Shown piece by piece: positions 1 to 8,369 of a stretch of DNA of 10,778 bases. The translations under genes and the position numbers were made by a program. A model generated the notes under the pieces. That model worked only from the letters and a program-made list of their open reading frames with translations, was not told the DNA's origin and made no database searches. Location of the stretch: positions 1 to 10,778 of the forward strand of contig JAGXHO010000270.1 of assembly GCA_024636105.1 (NCBI GenBank), written 5' to 3'. Position 1 is the stretch's first letter; every line of letters begins with the position of its first letter. The DNA comes from Trueperaceae bacterium (GTDB lineage: Bacteria > Deinococcota > Deinococci > Deinococcales > Trueperaceae).

Positions 1-52
1 CCGGCGCCGCGAGCGCGGCGATCGCCAGGGCGAGCAGGACCAGGCGCCTCAC
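1..52 (-). CDS. Partial gene with signal-peptide-like N-terminus (runs off left edge)
   Basis: On the minus strand a GTG at 52-50 overlaps the TGA (51-49) of the preceding glycosyltransferase, forming GTGA. It opens a frame that reads MRRLVLLALAIAALAAP before the window ends. Two arginines followed by an unbroken hydrophobic run and alanines look like the start of a secretion signal or membrane anchor. The four-base overlap is the same arrangement seen at three junctions of the carotenoid cluster, so translation is probably coupled to the glycosyltransferase. Only 17 codons are visible, so no function can be given. It could be an exported protein or a lipoprotein. Confidence 0.55.
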   Translation of the reverse strand, partial: MRRLVLLALAIAALAAP

Positions 53-1200
53 CGAGCGCGAGGCAGCCATCCCGCCTCGATCACGTCGTCGGCGACGTCG
101 GCCGCTGCGCGCGGGCGGCCCAACGCCTGCGCGGCCCGCGCCATCGCGGCGCGACGTTCGGGCGAACCGAGGAAGCGCTGCACCTTGTACCCGAACGTCG
201 TGAGCGGGTCGATGCGCATACCGGCGCCCCCCTCGACCAGGAAGTTCGCGTTCGCTTCCTCCTGCAACGGGTAGGGCTGGACGACCGCGAACGGGAGCCC
301 CGCGGCGAGGGCTTCGGACGTGGTCAGACCGCCCGGTTTGCCGGCGAGCAGGTCGGCCGCCGCCATCCAGGAGGGGATCTCGTGCGTGTAGCCGAGCACG
401 CGGAAGCGCACGAGGCCGTCGGTACCGTCCACGGCGTCGGTCAAACCGTGGCGCAGCGCCTCGGAGCGGCCGGTGATCGCGACGACGGTCAGCGGCCAGG
501 GGAGGGCGCGCATCTGCCGGAGCATCTCGACGGTCACCTTCGCCTCCATGCCCCCGGCCATGATCAAGAGCACGTCGCGGTCGGGATCGAGCCCCAGCGC
601 GGCGCGCGCGGCGCTCCGGGTCGGCAGGTCGGTGAAGCGCGCGTCGATGGGGATGCCGGTGACCCGGACCTTGTCGGCGGCGACCCCGACGGCGCGCAGG
701 TGCACCGCGAGCTCGTCGTGGGCGACGTAGTACCGGCGCATCAGCGGGTGGAGGTGCAGTCCGTGGACGAGGAAGTCGGTGATCACCTCGACCTGGGGGA
801 TGCCTTGGCCCCGCTTTCGGGTCGAGAGGATCTCGGCTCCGAGGAAGTGCGTGTGCACGATGAGGTCGGGGCGGAAGGCGTCGAGCTGGCGCGGCAGGTG
901 GTAGCTGATCAACCGCGTGAGGCGCGCGCGAAGGCGCGCTTGCCGGGTCTTCGCCTCCCGCGACACGTCGAGGCGCTTGCCCAGCCAGTCGACCAGATCG
1001 GGCGCGGTGCGCACCAGGTCGAAGTAGGACTGGCGGTACAGGCGCCGGAACGGGGCGGAGGTGTAGTCGAGCAGGTCGACGTGCTCCACGGTCGCGCCGC
1101 GGTCGGTCAGCGTCGCCGCGACCGCCCGCCCGGCGGCGACGTGCCCCGAGCCGATCGAGGCCGAGACGACGAGCACGCGGGACGAACGGGCGTCGGACAC
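49..1200 (-). CDS. MGDG synthase/UgtP-type glycosyltransferase
   Basis: A 383-residue, two-domain GT-B glycosyltransferase of the family that contains monogalactosyldiacylglycerol synthase and processive diacylglycerol glucosyltransferases. Residues 9-26 hold the SASIGSGH-type N-terminal loop. The MGDG_synth domain extends to about residue 185 and includes TDFLVHG (141-147) and VTGIPID (180-186). The GT28-like C-terminal half has the nucleotide-sugar site GKPGGLTTSEALAAGLP (287-303) and QEEANANFL (313-321). Family knowledge predicts sugar transfer from UDP-sugar to diacylglycerol at the cytoplasmic membrane; the actual sugar and acceptor cannot be read from sequence. The start is GTG at 1200: an in-frame TAG sits only three codons upstream and there is no Shine-Dalgarno, but a TAGACT box lies six bases before it, suggesting a leaderless mRNA. 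No transmembrane segment is evident, as usual for this family. Confidence 0.9.
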   Translation of the reverse strand: MSDARSSRVLVVSASIGSGHVAAGRAVAATLTDRGATVEHVDLLDYTSAPFRRLYRQSYFDLVRTAPDLVDWLGKRLDVSREAKTRQARLRARLTRLISYHLPRQLDAFRPDLIVHTHFLGAEILSTRKRGQGIPQVEVITDFLVHGLHLHPLMRRYYVAHDELAVHLRAVGVAADKVRVTGIPIDARFTDLPTRSAARAALGLDPDRDVLLIMAGGMEAKVTVEMLRQMRALPWPLTVVAITGRSEALRHGLTDAVDGTDGLVRFRVLGYTHEIPSWMAAADLLAGKPGGLTTSEALAAGLPFAVVQPYPLQEEANANFLVEGGAGMRIDPLTTFGYKVQRFLGSPERRAAMARAAQALGRPRAAADVADDVIEAGWLPRAR

Positions 1201-1206
1201 GGGCCG

Positions 1207-1212
1207 AGTCTA
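1207..1212 (-). promoter_or_regulatory. -10 box for leaderless glycosyltransferase transcript
   Basis: The minus strand reads TAGACT, then six bases (1206-1201), then the GTG start. This matches the TANNNT -10 motif at the distance expected if transcription begins on the start codon itself. No ribosome binding site is present and no convincing -35 is seen. The box includes the in-frame TAG that limits the coding region. Confidence 0.6.
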
Positions 1213-1278
1213 CCAGCGCCCGGTGGGACCACGGCACCGCGTGGGCGCCGTACCGGGTCGCTTCTCAGCTTCGTCGGG

Positions 1279-1298
1279 TAGCCTCGGCTGCGAGGAGG
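1279..1298 (+). promoter_or_regulatory. Promoter -10 and ribosome binding site of the PrcB lipoprotein gene
   Basis: TAGCCT at 1279-1284 is a candidate -10. Here, unlike at its neighbours, a 21-base leader follows that contains GAGGAGG (1292-1298), seven bases before the ATG at 1306. This gene therefore appears to use a normal Shine-Dalgarno start. No clear -35 is visible. Confidence 0.5.
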
Positions 1299-1305
1299 CT
1301 CCACC

Positions 1306-2421
1306 ATGCGCTTGACCCCCGCGCGACCCGCCCCCGCGCGCCGCACCCCAGCGACCCGCGCCGTCCTCTCGATCGCCCTGTCCGCCGGCCTGCTGGCGGC
1401 GTGCGCGACCGATCCGGCCCCCGACCTGCACGACCTCACGGTGACCGGCGCGCTCGACGAGCGCATCACGTGGCTCTACGGCACGCCGCGCGCCTTCACG
1501 CTCGATGGCGCCGAGCGGGTCCTGGAGGTGCCGGGTGAGTCCGCGACCTTGGACCCCTGGGCGGTGCCCGAAGCGCTCTGGGTCGACGGGGCGGCGACCC
1601 TTCGCGCGGACGCGAGCCCGCTCGACGCGCCGGCCGAAGTGCGGCGGATCCCGCTGACCACCGACCTGCAACTGCGAACGGTGCGCTCGACGCGGGCCCT
1701 GCTCTACTACGACGGCTCCAGTTGGCTGGAGCTCGGCGTCTTCGACCCGGCGGGGCTCGACGTGCGCGTGACGCCGAGGCCGCGCATCGGAGGCCTGCGC
1801 GGGCTCGGCGAACTGAGCGCGCCCGAGGCCGACGCCCTGCGGCGCGTGCTCGAGGGCTTGAACGAACCGCTCGTCGTGGCGTTCCTGGACGGCGAGGACG
1901 TGCCTCGGCGCGCGGTGGACGGCACGGGCGAGCTGCGGGCGACCGCCGTTCACGTGAGCACGGGCCTCGCCACCGACGAGGCCGCCTTCCGGCCAAGCCC
2001 GCGCGACGTCCCCTTCGAAGTGGTGGCGCGCGGTACGCAGGCGGTCGGCGCCGATCGCGCCGCCTACCGCCTGGTGCGCAACCGTGAGGAGCTGACCCAG
2101 GCGTGGAACCAGGCGTACGGCTCGAGCCTGAGCGTGCCTCCCGTGCCGAGCGCCGACCTCACCCGCGAGACGTTGGTCGCGATCTTCCTCGGCCCCAAGC
2201 CCACCGGGGGGTACGGCCTCGACGTGGAGGCGGCGTCCCTCGAGGGGGGCGACCTCTACGTCGACGTGCGCGCGACGTCGCCGGCGCCGGGCGCGATGAC
2301 CACCCAAGCGCTCACCAGCCCCTGGCTGCTGCTGCGCATCCCGCGCGGCGAGATCTCTGCGGTGTGGTTCCGGGATGCGGGGGATGGGCGGTTGCTAGCC
2401 GTCGCGCGTCGGAGCGATTGA
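1306..2421 (+). CDS. PrcB-family lipoprotein
   Basis: A 371-residue predicted lipoprotein. An arginine- and proline-rich n-region is followed by a hydrophobic stretch (about 19-31) and the lipobox LAAC (30-33), so Cys33 would be lipidated and the protein exported. Residues about 290-350 carry the PrcB C-terminal signature FLGPKPTGGYGLDVE (294-308) with a following PAPG and a hydrophobic strand. PrcB was named as a subunit of a surface protease complex in Treponema, but most members have no known function. The middle region (about 40-285) is not recognised. The start is supported by GAGGAGG seven bases upstream. The last residues (ARRSD) and the stop codon are encoded in one arm of a perfect hairpin. 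The gene stands alone, divergent from the glycosyltransferase and convergent with the dGTPase. A cell-envelope role is inference. Confidence 0.8.
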   Translation: MRLTPARPAPARRTPATRAVLSIALSAGLLAACATDPAPDLHDLTVTGALDERITWLYGTPRAFTLDGAERVLEVPGESATLDPWAVPEALWVDGAATLRADASPLDAPAEVRRIPLTTDLQLRTVRSTRALLYYDGSSWLELGVFDPAGLDVRVTPRPRIGGLRGLGELSAPEADALRRVLEGLNEPLVVAFLDGEDVPRRAVDGTGELRATAVHVSTGLATDEAAFRPSPRDVPFEVVARGTQAVGADRAAYRLVRNREELTQAWNQAYGSSLSVPPVPSADLTRETLVAIFLGPKPTGGYGLDVEAASLEGGDLYVDVRATSPAPGAMTTQALTSPWLLLRIPRGEISAVWFRDAGDGRLLAVARRSD

Positions 2422-2451
2422 GCCAAGACCGCTCAATCGCTCCGACGCGCG
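2403..2451. terminator. Perfect 21-bp hairpin between convergent genes, likely bidirectional terminator
   Basis: The arms 2403-2423 and 2431-2451 are perfect reverse complements over 21 bp around a seven-base loop (CAAGACC). The left arm covers the last five codons and the stop of the lipoprotein gene (TGA 2419-2421); the right arm ends one base before the dGTPase stop (TAA on the minus strand, 2454-2452). There is no T-tract on either side, so if it terminates transcription it does so without the classical U-run, or it acts as a 3'-end stabiliser for both mRNAs. Confidence 0.75.
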
Positions 2452-3600
2452 TTAGGTGAGCGCGGTGGGGTCGAACAGCCGGCGGTACTCGTCGGTGGCG
2501 TAGCGGTCGGTCATGCCCGCGAGGTAGTCGATCACGGCGCGCTCGACGCCCAGGCGCTCGCCGGAACCGCGCACGTCGGGCGGCAGCATGTCGGGCACCT
2601 CGACGTACGCGCGGAAGATGCGCTCGAGGATGTGGTCGGCCTTCCGCGTCATGCGGATCAGCCGGTGGTGGAAGTACAGGTTGGCGTAGAGGAAGCGCTT
2701 TAGCTCGCGGAGGCGGGGGCCGACGTCGGGTCCGTTCCCCACGAGGGTGGTCGGCTGGTCGCGGACGTCGTCCAGCGACGCGACGCCGGCCTCCTCGATG
2801 CGCTCGTGGGTGTGCTCGATCGCGTCCGAGATCGACAGACCGAGCAGTTCGCGGATCAGGGCGTACCGCGCTCGGCTGTCGAAGCGCGCCGGGTCGAGAT
2901 CGAGGCGCTCGAAGAGCTCGGCGACCACGGGCACCTCGACGATCTGGTGCGGCGAGAGGTGCCCCGACCGCAGCCCGTCGTCGAGGTCGTGGGCGTTGTA
3001 GGCCAGTTCGTCCGCGACGTTCACCACCTGCGCCTCGAGGCTCCCGCGCCGATCGGGCTCCCAGGACGTGTCGGGCACGTCGTACTCGGTCTCGTGCTTC
3101 ATGATCCCTTCGAGCGTCTCCCAGCTCAGGTTCAGCCCTTCGAAACCCGGGTACCGCGTCTCGAGCTCGGTCACCACGCGGAGGCTCTGGCGGTTGTGGT
3201 CGAACCCGCCCAGGTCGGCGGCGAGGCGGTTCAGGGTCCGCTCGCCGGCGTGGCCGAAGGGCGGGTGCCCGAGGTCGTGGGCGAGCGCCACGGTCTCGGA
3301 GAGGTCCTCGTTGAGGCCGAGGGCGCGTGCGATCGAACGCGCGACCTGCACGACCTCGAGGGTGTGCGTCAAGCGGGTGCGGTAGTAGTCGCCCGCGGCG
3401 TTGACGAAGACCTGGGTCTTGTATTCCAGCCGGCGGAACGCGCTCGTGTGGATCACCCGATCGCGGTCTTTCTGGAACGCGGTGCGGTACGTGCTCTCGT
3501 CCTCCGGGTGGACGCGGCCCCGCGACGCGTCGGCGAAGGCGGCGTAGGGGGCGAGCGTGGACCGCTCGGCGGCTTCGAGGCGCGCGCGGGGTATCAGCAT
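2452..3600 (-). CDS. dgt: Deoxyguanosinetriphosphate triphosphohydrolase-like protein (type 2 dGTPase)
   Basis: A 382-residue HD-domain nucleotide hydrolase. The metal-binding set is complete: His79 in RLTHTLEV, His108-Asp109 in ALAHDLGHPPFGHAGE, and Asp197 in NVADELAYNAHDLDD. The motif FRRLEYKTQVF (55-65) and DHNRQSL (134-140) are typical of dGTPases. The length fits the short type 2 class rather than the roughly 500-residue E. coli enzyme. The family releases tripolyphosphate from dNTPs in the cytoplasm and helps set dNTP pools; Thermus homologues act on several dNTPs, so substrate range here is open. The ATG at 3600 has no Shine-Dalgarno but has TAGATT six bases upstream, so a leaderless mRNA is likely. 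The gene is transcribed divergently from the phosphatase gene and ends against the shared hairpin. Confidence 0.93.
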   Translation of the reverse strand: MLIPRARLEAAERSTLAPYAAFADASRGRVHPEDESTYRTAFQKDRDRVIHTSAFRRLEYKTQVFVNAAGDYYRTRLTHTLEVVQVARSIARALGLNEDLSETVALAHDLGHPPFGHAGERTLNRLAADLGGFDHNRQSLRVVTELETRYPGFEGLNLSWETLEGIMKHETEYDVPDTSWEPDRRGSLEAQVVNVADELAYNAHDLDDGLRSGHLSPHQIVEVPVVAELFERLDLDPARFDSRARYALIRELLGLSISDAIEHTHERIEEAGVASLDDVRDQPTTLVGNGPDVGPRLRELKRFLYANLYFHHRLIRMTRKADHILERIFRAYVEVPDMLPPDVRGSGERLGVERAVIDYLAGMTDRYATDEYRRLFDPTALT

Positions 3601-3606
3601 GCGGTC

Positions 3607-3612
3607 AATCTA
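3607..3612 (-). promoter_or_regulatory. -10 box for leaderless dgt transcript
   Basis: On the minus strand TAGATT is followed by six bases (GACCGC) and the ATG of dgt. There is no ribosome binding site. The position is the same as in the glycosyltransferase and ispG promoters. No good -35 is seen in the 58-base divergent gap. Confidence 0.6.
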
Positions 3613-3645
3613 GCGCGGCGTCCGCCGATCGGGCATCGGCGGCGG

Positions 3646-3651
3646 TAGGCT
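3646..3651 (+). promoter_or_regulatory. -10 box for leaderless phosphatase transcript
   Basis: TAGGCT is followed by seven bases (GCGGCCC) and the ATG at 3659. No Shine-Dalgarno is present. It lies back to back with the dgt -10 box, 33 bases apart. Confidence 0.55.
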
Positions 3652-3658
3652 GCGGCCC

Positions 3659-4435
3659 ATGCCCGAGCTGCAGCGCTACCTCGACGTCGCCTTGGAGGCC
3701 GCCTTCGTCGCCGGCCGACGCACCCTCGCCCACTTCGGAACCGGCGTGGCGGTCGAGACCAAGGGCGACGACACCCCCGTGACCGTCGCCGATCGCGAGG
3801 CGGAGACGGTGCTGCGCGCGCACCTCGGGCGGGCGTTCCCGGACCACGGCATCGTCGGCGAGGAGGAGGGCGCCGATCGCGCGGACGCCAGCCACGTCTG
3901 GTGGCTCGACCCGATCGACGGGACCAAGTCGTTCGTCCGCGGCGTGCCCCTGTACGGGGTGCTCGTGGGCCTCGCGATCGAGGGGCGCGTCGAGGTCGGG
4001 GTGGCCCACTTCCCGGCGCTCGGGATGACGGTCTCGGCCGCGACCGGGCACGGCACGCGCCTCGACGGCCGACCGGTGCGGGTGCGGCAGGCGGCGCGCT
4101 TGGCCGATGCGTACGTCGGTTTCACGGACGCGGGGTCGTTCGCGCGCCACGGGCGTGCGGCCGCGTGGGAGCGGGTGCAGGCGGCCACCGCCTTCCAGGC
4201 AGGCTGGGGCGACGCCTACGGCCACGCCCTGGTGGCTGCCGGCCGCCTCGACGTGATGCTCGACCCGGTCATGCACGCGTGGGACTGCGGGCCGTTCCCG
4301 GTCCTGCTGCGCGAGGCCGGGGGCCGCTTCGCCGATTGGCGCGGCATCGAGACGATCCATGGCGGCGAGGCGCTCTCCGTCTCCGAGGCGCTGTGGCCCG
4401 AGCTCGAGCCGTTGCTCGGACCCCGAGGGGCTTGA
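3659..4435 (+). CDS. hisN: Inositol monophosphatase-family phosphatase, probably histidinol-phosphatase
   Basis: A 258-residue member of the metal-dependent inositol monophosphatase superfamily. Metal and phosphate ligands are visible: TPVTVADREAE (39-49), the acidic GEEEG loop (67-71), DPIDGTKSF (84-92) and HAWDCGPF (206-213). Two stretches lean towards the HisN branch (dephosphorylating L-histidinol phosphate in histidine synthesis) rather than true inositol phosphatases: DPIDGTKSFVRGVPLYG (84-100) and GWGDAYGHALVAAGRLDVM (182-200), which match the HisN pattern of KSFxRGVPL and WGDxYGxxLVAxGRxD. No other his gene is in the window, so the role rests on sequence alone. The ATG at 3659 lacks a Shine-Dalgarno and is preceded by TAGGCT at seven bases. 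Its last four codons and stop lie in a long hairpin. The alternative is another small phosphomonoesterase or a 3'-phosphoadenosine phosphatase. Confidence 0.82.
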   Translation: MPELQRYLDVALEAAFVAGRRTLAHFGTGVAVETKGDDTPVTVADREAETVLRAHLGRAFPDHGIVGEEEGADRADASHVWWLDPIDGTKSFVRGVPLYGVLVGLAIEGRVEVGVAHFPALGMTVSAATGHGTRLDGRPVRVRQAARLADAYVGFTDAGSFARHGRAAAWERVQAATAFQAGWGDAYGHALVAAGRLDVMLDPVMHAWDCGPFPVLLREAGGRFADWRGIETIHGGEALSVSEALWPELEPLLGPRGA

Positions 4436-4466
4436 GCTCCGGACCCGGAGCTCGAGCGCCTCGGGG
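4421..4466 (+). terminator. Near-perfect 22-bp hairpin over the phosphatase stop codon
   Basis: The arms 4421-4442 and 4445-4466 pair over 22 positions with one mismatch and one T-G wobble. The innermost pairs must open to give a small loop around GACC. The left arm encodes the last four residues (PRGA) and contains the TGA at 4433-4435. No T-run follows. It separates the phosphatase from ispG, which has its own promoter at 4507. It repeats the design of the 2403-2451 hairpin, though its sequence is different. Confidence 0.65.
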
Positions 4467-4506
4467 CGAACGCCCTCGGGCACACGGTCCGAACGAGCGC
4501 GAGCCG

Positions 4507-4512
4507 TAGACT
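4507..4512 (+). promoter_or_regulatory. -10 box for leaderless ispG transcript
   Basis: TAGACT is followed by six bases (GACGGC) and the ATG at 4519. There is no ribosome binding site. The hexamer is identical to that of the minus-strand glycosyltransferase promoter, with the same spacing. Confidence 0.62.
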
Positions 4513-4518
4513 GACGGC

Positions 4519-5781
4519 ATGAACCCGTACCCACGTCGTCGCACCATCGCCGTCCCGGTGGGGCGCGTCCTCCTGGGCGGCGATCACCCCGTGGTCGTCC
4601 AGTCCATGACGAACACCGACACCGCGGACGCGGCTGGGACCGCCGACCAGGTCGCCACGCTCGCGCGCGCGGGATCGGAGATCGTGCGCGTCACCGTCGA
4701 CACCAAGGCGGCCGCCGCAGCGGTGCCCGAGATCCGGGCCCGGCTCGACGACGCCGGCCTCGACGTGCCGCTCGTCGGCGACTTCCATTTCAACGGCCAC
4801 CAACTGCTGCGCGCCTTCCCCAAGGCCGCCGAGGCGCTCGCCAAGTACCGGATCAACCCGGGGAACGTCGGCGTGGGCGATCGCCACGACGAGAACTTCG
4901 TCACGATGATCGAGGTCGCGAAGGAGCACGACCGGGCGGTGCGCATCGGGGTGAACTGGGGTTCCCTCGACCAGGCGCTGCTCACCGAGTTGATGGACGC
5001 CAACGCGCGGCGCGCCGAGCCCGAGGACGCCCGCGACGTGATGATCGAGGCGATGATCCAGTCGGCCCTGCGGTCGGCGGAGCTGGCCGAACGCACCGGT
5101 CTGCCGGCCGAGCGCATCGTGCTCTCGGCGAAGGTGAGCCGCGTCCGCGACATGTGGGACGTGTACCGGCGGCTCGCCGCGCGCTGCGCCTACCCGCTGC
5201 ACCTCGGCCTCACCGAGGCCGGCATGGGCCTCAAGGGGGCCGTCGCCTCGACGGCCGGCCTCGCGCCGCTCCTGACCGATGGCATCGGCGATACCATCCG
5301 CGTCTCCCTGACGCCGGACCCTGGGGCGCCGCGCGAACGCGAGGTGGAGATCGCCCAGGAGGTCCTGCAGGCGCTCGACCTGCGCCGCTTCGCGCCGGAC
5401 GTCACCGCCTGCCCCGGCTGCGGTCGCACCACGAGCACCCTCTTCCAGGAGATGGCGCGCGACATCCAGGCCTACCTCCGCGCGAGCATGCCGGCGTGGA
5501 AGGAGGTCTACCCGGGCGTCGAGGGCTTGCGGGTCGCCGTGATGGGGTGCGTCGTGAACGGGCCGGGCGAATCGAAGCACGCCGACATCGGCATCTCGCT
5601 CCCGGGCACCGGCGAGACGCCGCGCGCGCCCGTGTACCGCGACGGAGTGTTCGTCGGGACGCTCCAGGGCGCCGAGATCGTCCCGGGCTTCCAGAAGATG
5701 CTCGACGCGTACGTCGTCGCCCGCTACGGCGACGGCTCCCGCGCCGAGGACGCACGGGTGCCGCTGCCGACGAGCGGCTGA
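4519..5781 (+). CDS. ispG: 4-hydroxy-3-methylbut-2-en-1-yl diphosphate synthase
   Basis: A 420-residue IspG (GcpE), the penultimate enzyme of the MEP isoprenoid pathway. It reductively opens 2-C-methyl-D-erythritol 2,4-cyclodiphosphate to HMBPP in the cytoplasm, with a 4Fe-4S cluster. The N-terminal TIM barrel starts at [13 protein letters not shown] (25-37) and includes [10 protein letters not shown] (109-118), [10 protein letters not shown] (142-151) and HLGLTEAG (228-235). The C-terminal iron-sulfur domain has cluster ligands Cys298 and Cys301 (ACPGCGRT), Cys344 in GCVVNGPGE, and Glu351. Length matches the two-domain bacterial form without the plant-type insert. The start is fixed by a leaderless-type promoter six bases upstream. 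Its position 112 bases ahead of the carotenoid genes suggests that precursor supply and pigment synthesis are linked, although crtB has its own promoter signals. Confidence 0.97.
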   Translation: MNPYPRRRTIAVPVGRVLLGGDHPVVVQSMTNTDTADAAGTADQVATLARAGSEIVRVTVDTKAAAAAVPEIRARLDDAGLDVPLVGDFHFNGHQLLRAFPKAAEALAKYRINPGNVGVGDRHDENFVTMIEVAKEHDRAVRIGVNWGSLDQALLTELMDANARRAEPEDARDVMIEAMIQSALRSAELAERTGLPAERIVLSAKVSRVRDMWDVYRRLAARCAYPLHLGLTEAGMGLKGAVASTAGLAPLLTDGIGDTIRVSLTPDPGAPREREVEIAQEVLQALDLRRFAPDVTACPGCGRTTSTLFQEMARDIQAYLRASMPAWKEVYPGVEGLRVAVMGCVVNGPGESKHADIGISLPGTGETPRAPVYRDGVFVGTLQGAEIVPGFQKMLDAYVVARYGDGSRAEDARVPLPTSG

Positions 5782-5796
5782 GCGGCGCGGTGGCCG

Positions 5797-5828
5797 TTGA
5801 GATCCGGAGCCCTAATCACCGTTAGGCT
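5797..5828 (+). promoter_or_regulatory. Candidate crtB promoter with palindromic operator
   Basis: TTGAGA (5797-5802) and TAGGCT (5823-5828) form a possible -35/-10 pair, but with a long 20-base spacer. The palindrome CCTAA-N6-TTAGG (5811-5826) lies inside the spacer and overlaps the -10. This AT-richer patch stands out from its surroundings. A palindrome in an over-long spacer is the layout used by MerR-family activators, a family that includes light-responsive regulators of carotenoid genes in other bacteria; the link to such a regulator is inference. Confidence 0.4.
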
Positions 5829-5856
5829 GCCCACGGTCGTGGCGAGGCGGCCGTGC

Positions 5857-5891
5857 TAGCGTCCGCTCGGACCGGGGAGGAGCGGAGGGGG
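5857..5891 (+). promoter_or_regulatory. Second candidate -10 and strong ribosome binding region of crtB
   Basis: TAGCGT (5857-5862) could be a second -10 without a good -35. A 7-bp stem with one wobble (5832-5838 with 5849-5855) sits just before it. Purine-rich sequence follows, with GGGGAGGAG at 5874-5882 and GGAGGGGG at 5884-5891, ahead of the ATG at 5894. Unlike ispG, crtB thus has a proper 5' leader with a Shine-Dalgarno region. Confidence 0.4.
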
Positions 5892-5893
5892 CC

Positions 5894-6763
5894 ATGACCG
5901 TCGACCAGGCCATCGCGGCGTGCACCCACGCCACGCGGGCCCACTCCAGTACCTTCTATTTGGGCTCTCGGCTGTTTCGAGGCGAGCGCCGTTCCGCGGT
6001 CACCGTGATCTACGCGGCATGCCGCGCCGGCGACGACGCGGTCGACGAGGCTCCCAGCAGCGAGGCCGCGCGCGAGCGGCTGGCGTCGTGGTGGGCGGGC
6101 ATCGAGCGCGCCTACGCGGGCACGCCGGATCCGGACGACGCGGTCGAGGTCGGCCTGACCTGGCTCCTGGAGCGGTTCCCCGTGCCCAAGGACGGGTTCG
6201 CCGAGCTTCGTTTGGGGTTGCTGTCCGACCTCGAGCCCGCGGACGTCGCCGACCTGGACGAACTGATGGACTACTGCCGGCGCGTCGCCGGCGTCGTCGG
6301 CTGGCTGGTGGCGCCCGTCTGCGGGTACCGCGGTGGCGATGAGACGCTCCAGATGGCGCTCGCCCTCGGCAACGCCATGCAGCTCACGAACGTGCTGCGC
6401 GACGTGGGCGAGGACCTGCGAATGGGGCGCTGCTACCTGCCTGCCGACCTGCGCGCGAAGTACGGCGTCGACCTCGACGACCTGCGCGCCGGGCGCGTCA
6501 CCCCTGGGTACGTCGCGTTGCTCGAGGAGCTCGGAGCGCACGCCAACGCGCTCTACCGCGACGGGTGGCGCGGGATCCCGCGCCTGTACGGCGTCGCCGC
6601 GCTCGGGGTGGCGGTGGCCGCCCTGAACTACGAAGGCATCTTGCGCAAGCTGCGCCAGAACGGGTACGACAACCTCAACCAGCGCGCCTTCCTGCGGCCG
6701 GTCGAGCGCGTCGCCCTCATCCCGCGCGCCGTCGTGAGCGTCGTGGCGGGGGGCCGCTCGTGA
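5894..6763 (+). CDS. crtB: Phytoene synthase
   Basis: A 289-residue trans-isoprenyl diphosphate synthase of the squalene/phytoene synthase family, which joins two geranylgeranyl diphosphates head to head into 15-cis-phytoene. The first aspartate-rich motif is RAGDDAVDE (44-52); the second is [18 protein letters not shown] (166-183), with Asp170, Glu173 and Asp174. The intervening [10 protein letters not shown] (127-136) is also typical. Length is normal for bacterial CrtB. These features favour phytoene synthase over squalene synthase, as does the ketolase next door. The ATG at 5894 follows a purine-rich ribosome binding region. It is the first gene of a tightly spaced plus-strand cluster; the gap to the next start is 31 bases. 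Confidence 0.95.
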   Translation: MTVDQAIAACTHATRAHSSTFYLGSRLFRGERRSAVTVIYAACRAGDDAVDEAPSSEAARERLASWWAGIERAYAGTPDPDDAVEVGLTWLLERFPVPKDGFAELRLGLLSDLEPADVADLDELMDYCRRVAGVVGWLVAPVCGYRGGDETLQMALALGNAMQLTNVLRDVGEDLRMGRCYLPADLRAKYGVDLDDLRAGRVTPGYVALLEELGAHANALYRDGWRGIPRLYGVAALGVAVAALNYEGILRKLRQNGYDNLNQRAFLRPVERVALIPRAVVSVVAGGRS

Positions 6764-6780
6764 CGCGGCGCGCCAACCGA

Positions 6781-6788
6781 AGGGGAGG
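6781..6788 (+). promoter_or_regulatory. Ribosome binding site fixing the crtO GTG start
   Basis: AGGGGAGG at 6781-6788 ends six bases before the GTG at 6795. The translation from that codon begins directly with the conserved [12 protein letters not shown], so this start is well supported. Confidence 0.6.
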
Positions 6789-6794
6789 GCCCCC

Positions 6795-8365
<1,571 letters not shown>

Positions 8366-8369
<4 letters not shown>

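Noticed and set aside
1219..1257. Possible hairpin CCCGGT...ACCGGG between the divergent glycosyltransferase and lipoprotein genes
   Set aside because: Only six paired bases with a loop of more than 25; chance pairing is likely at this GC content.
1210..2307. 365-residue open frame antisense to the PrcB lipoprotein
   Set aside because: It shows repetitive Arg/Gly/His composition, while the plus strand has a lipobox, a ribosome binding site and a PrcB motif.
4216..5580. 454-residue open frame antisense to ispG and the phosphatase gene end
   Set aside because: It spans two well-supported genes and an intergenic hairpin, has low-complexity composition, and shows no domain.
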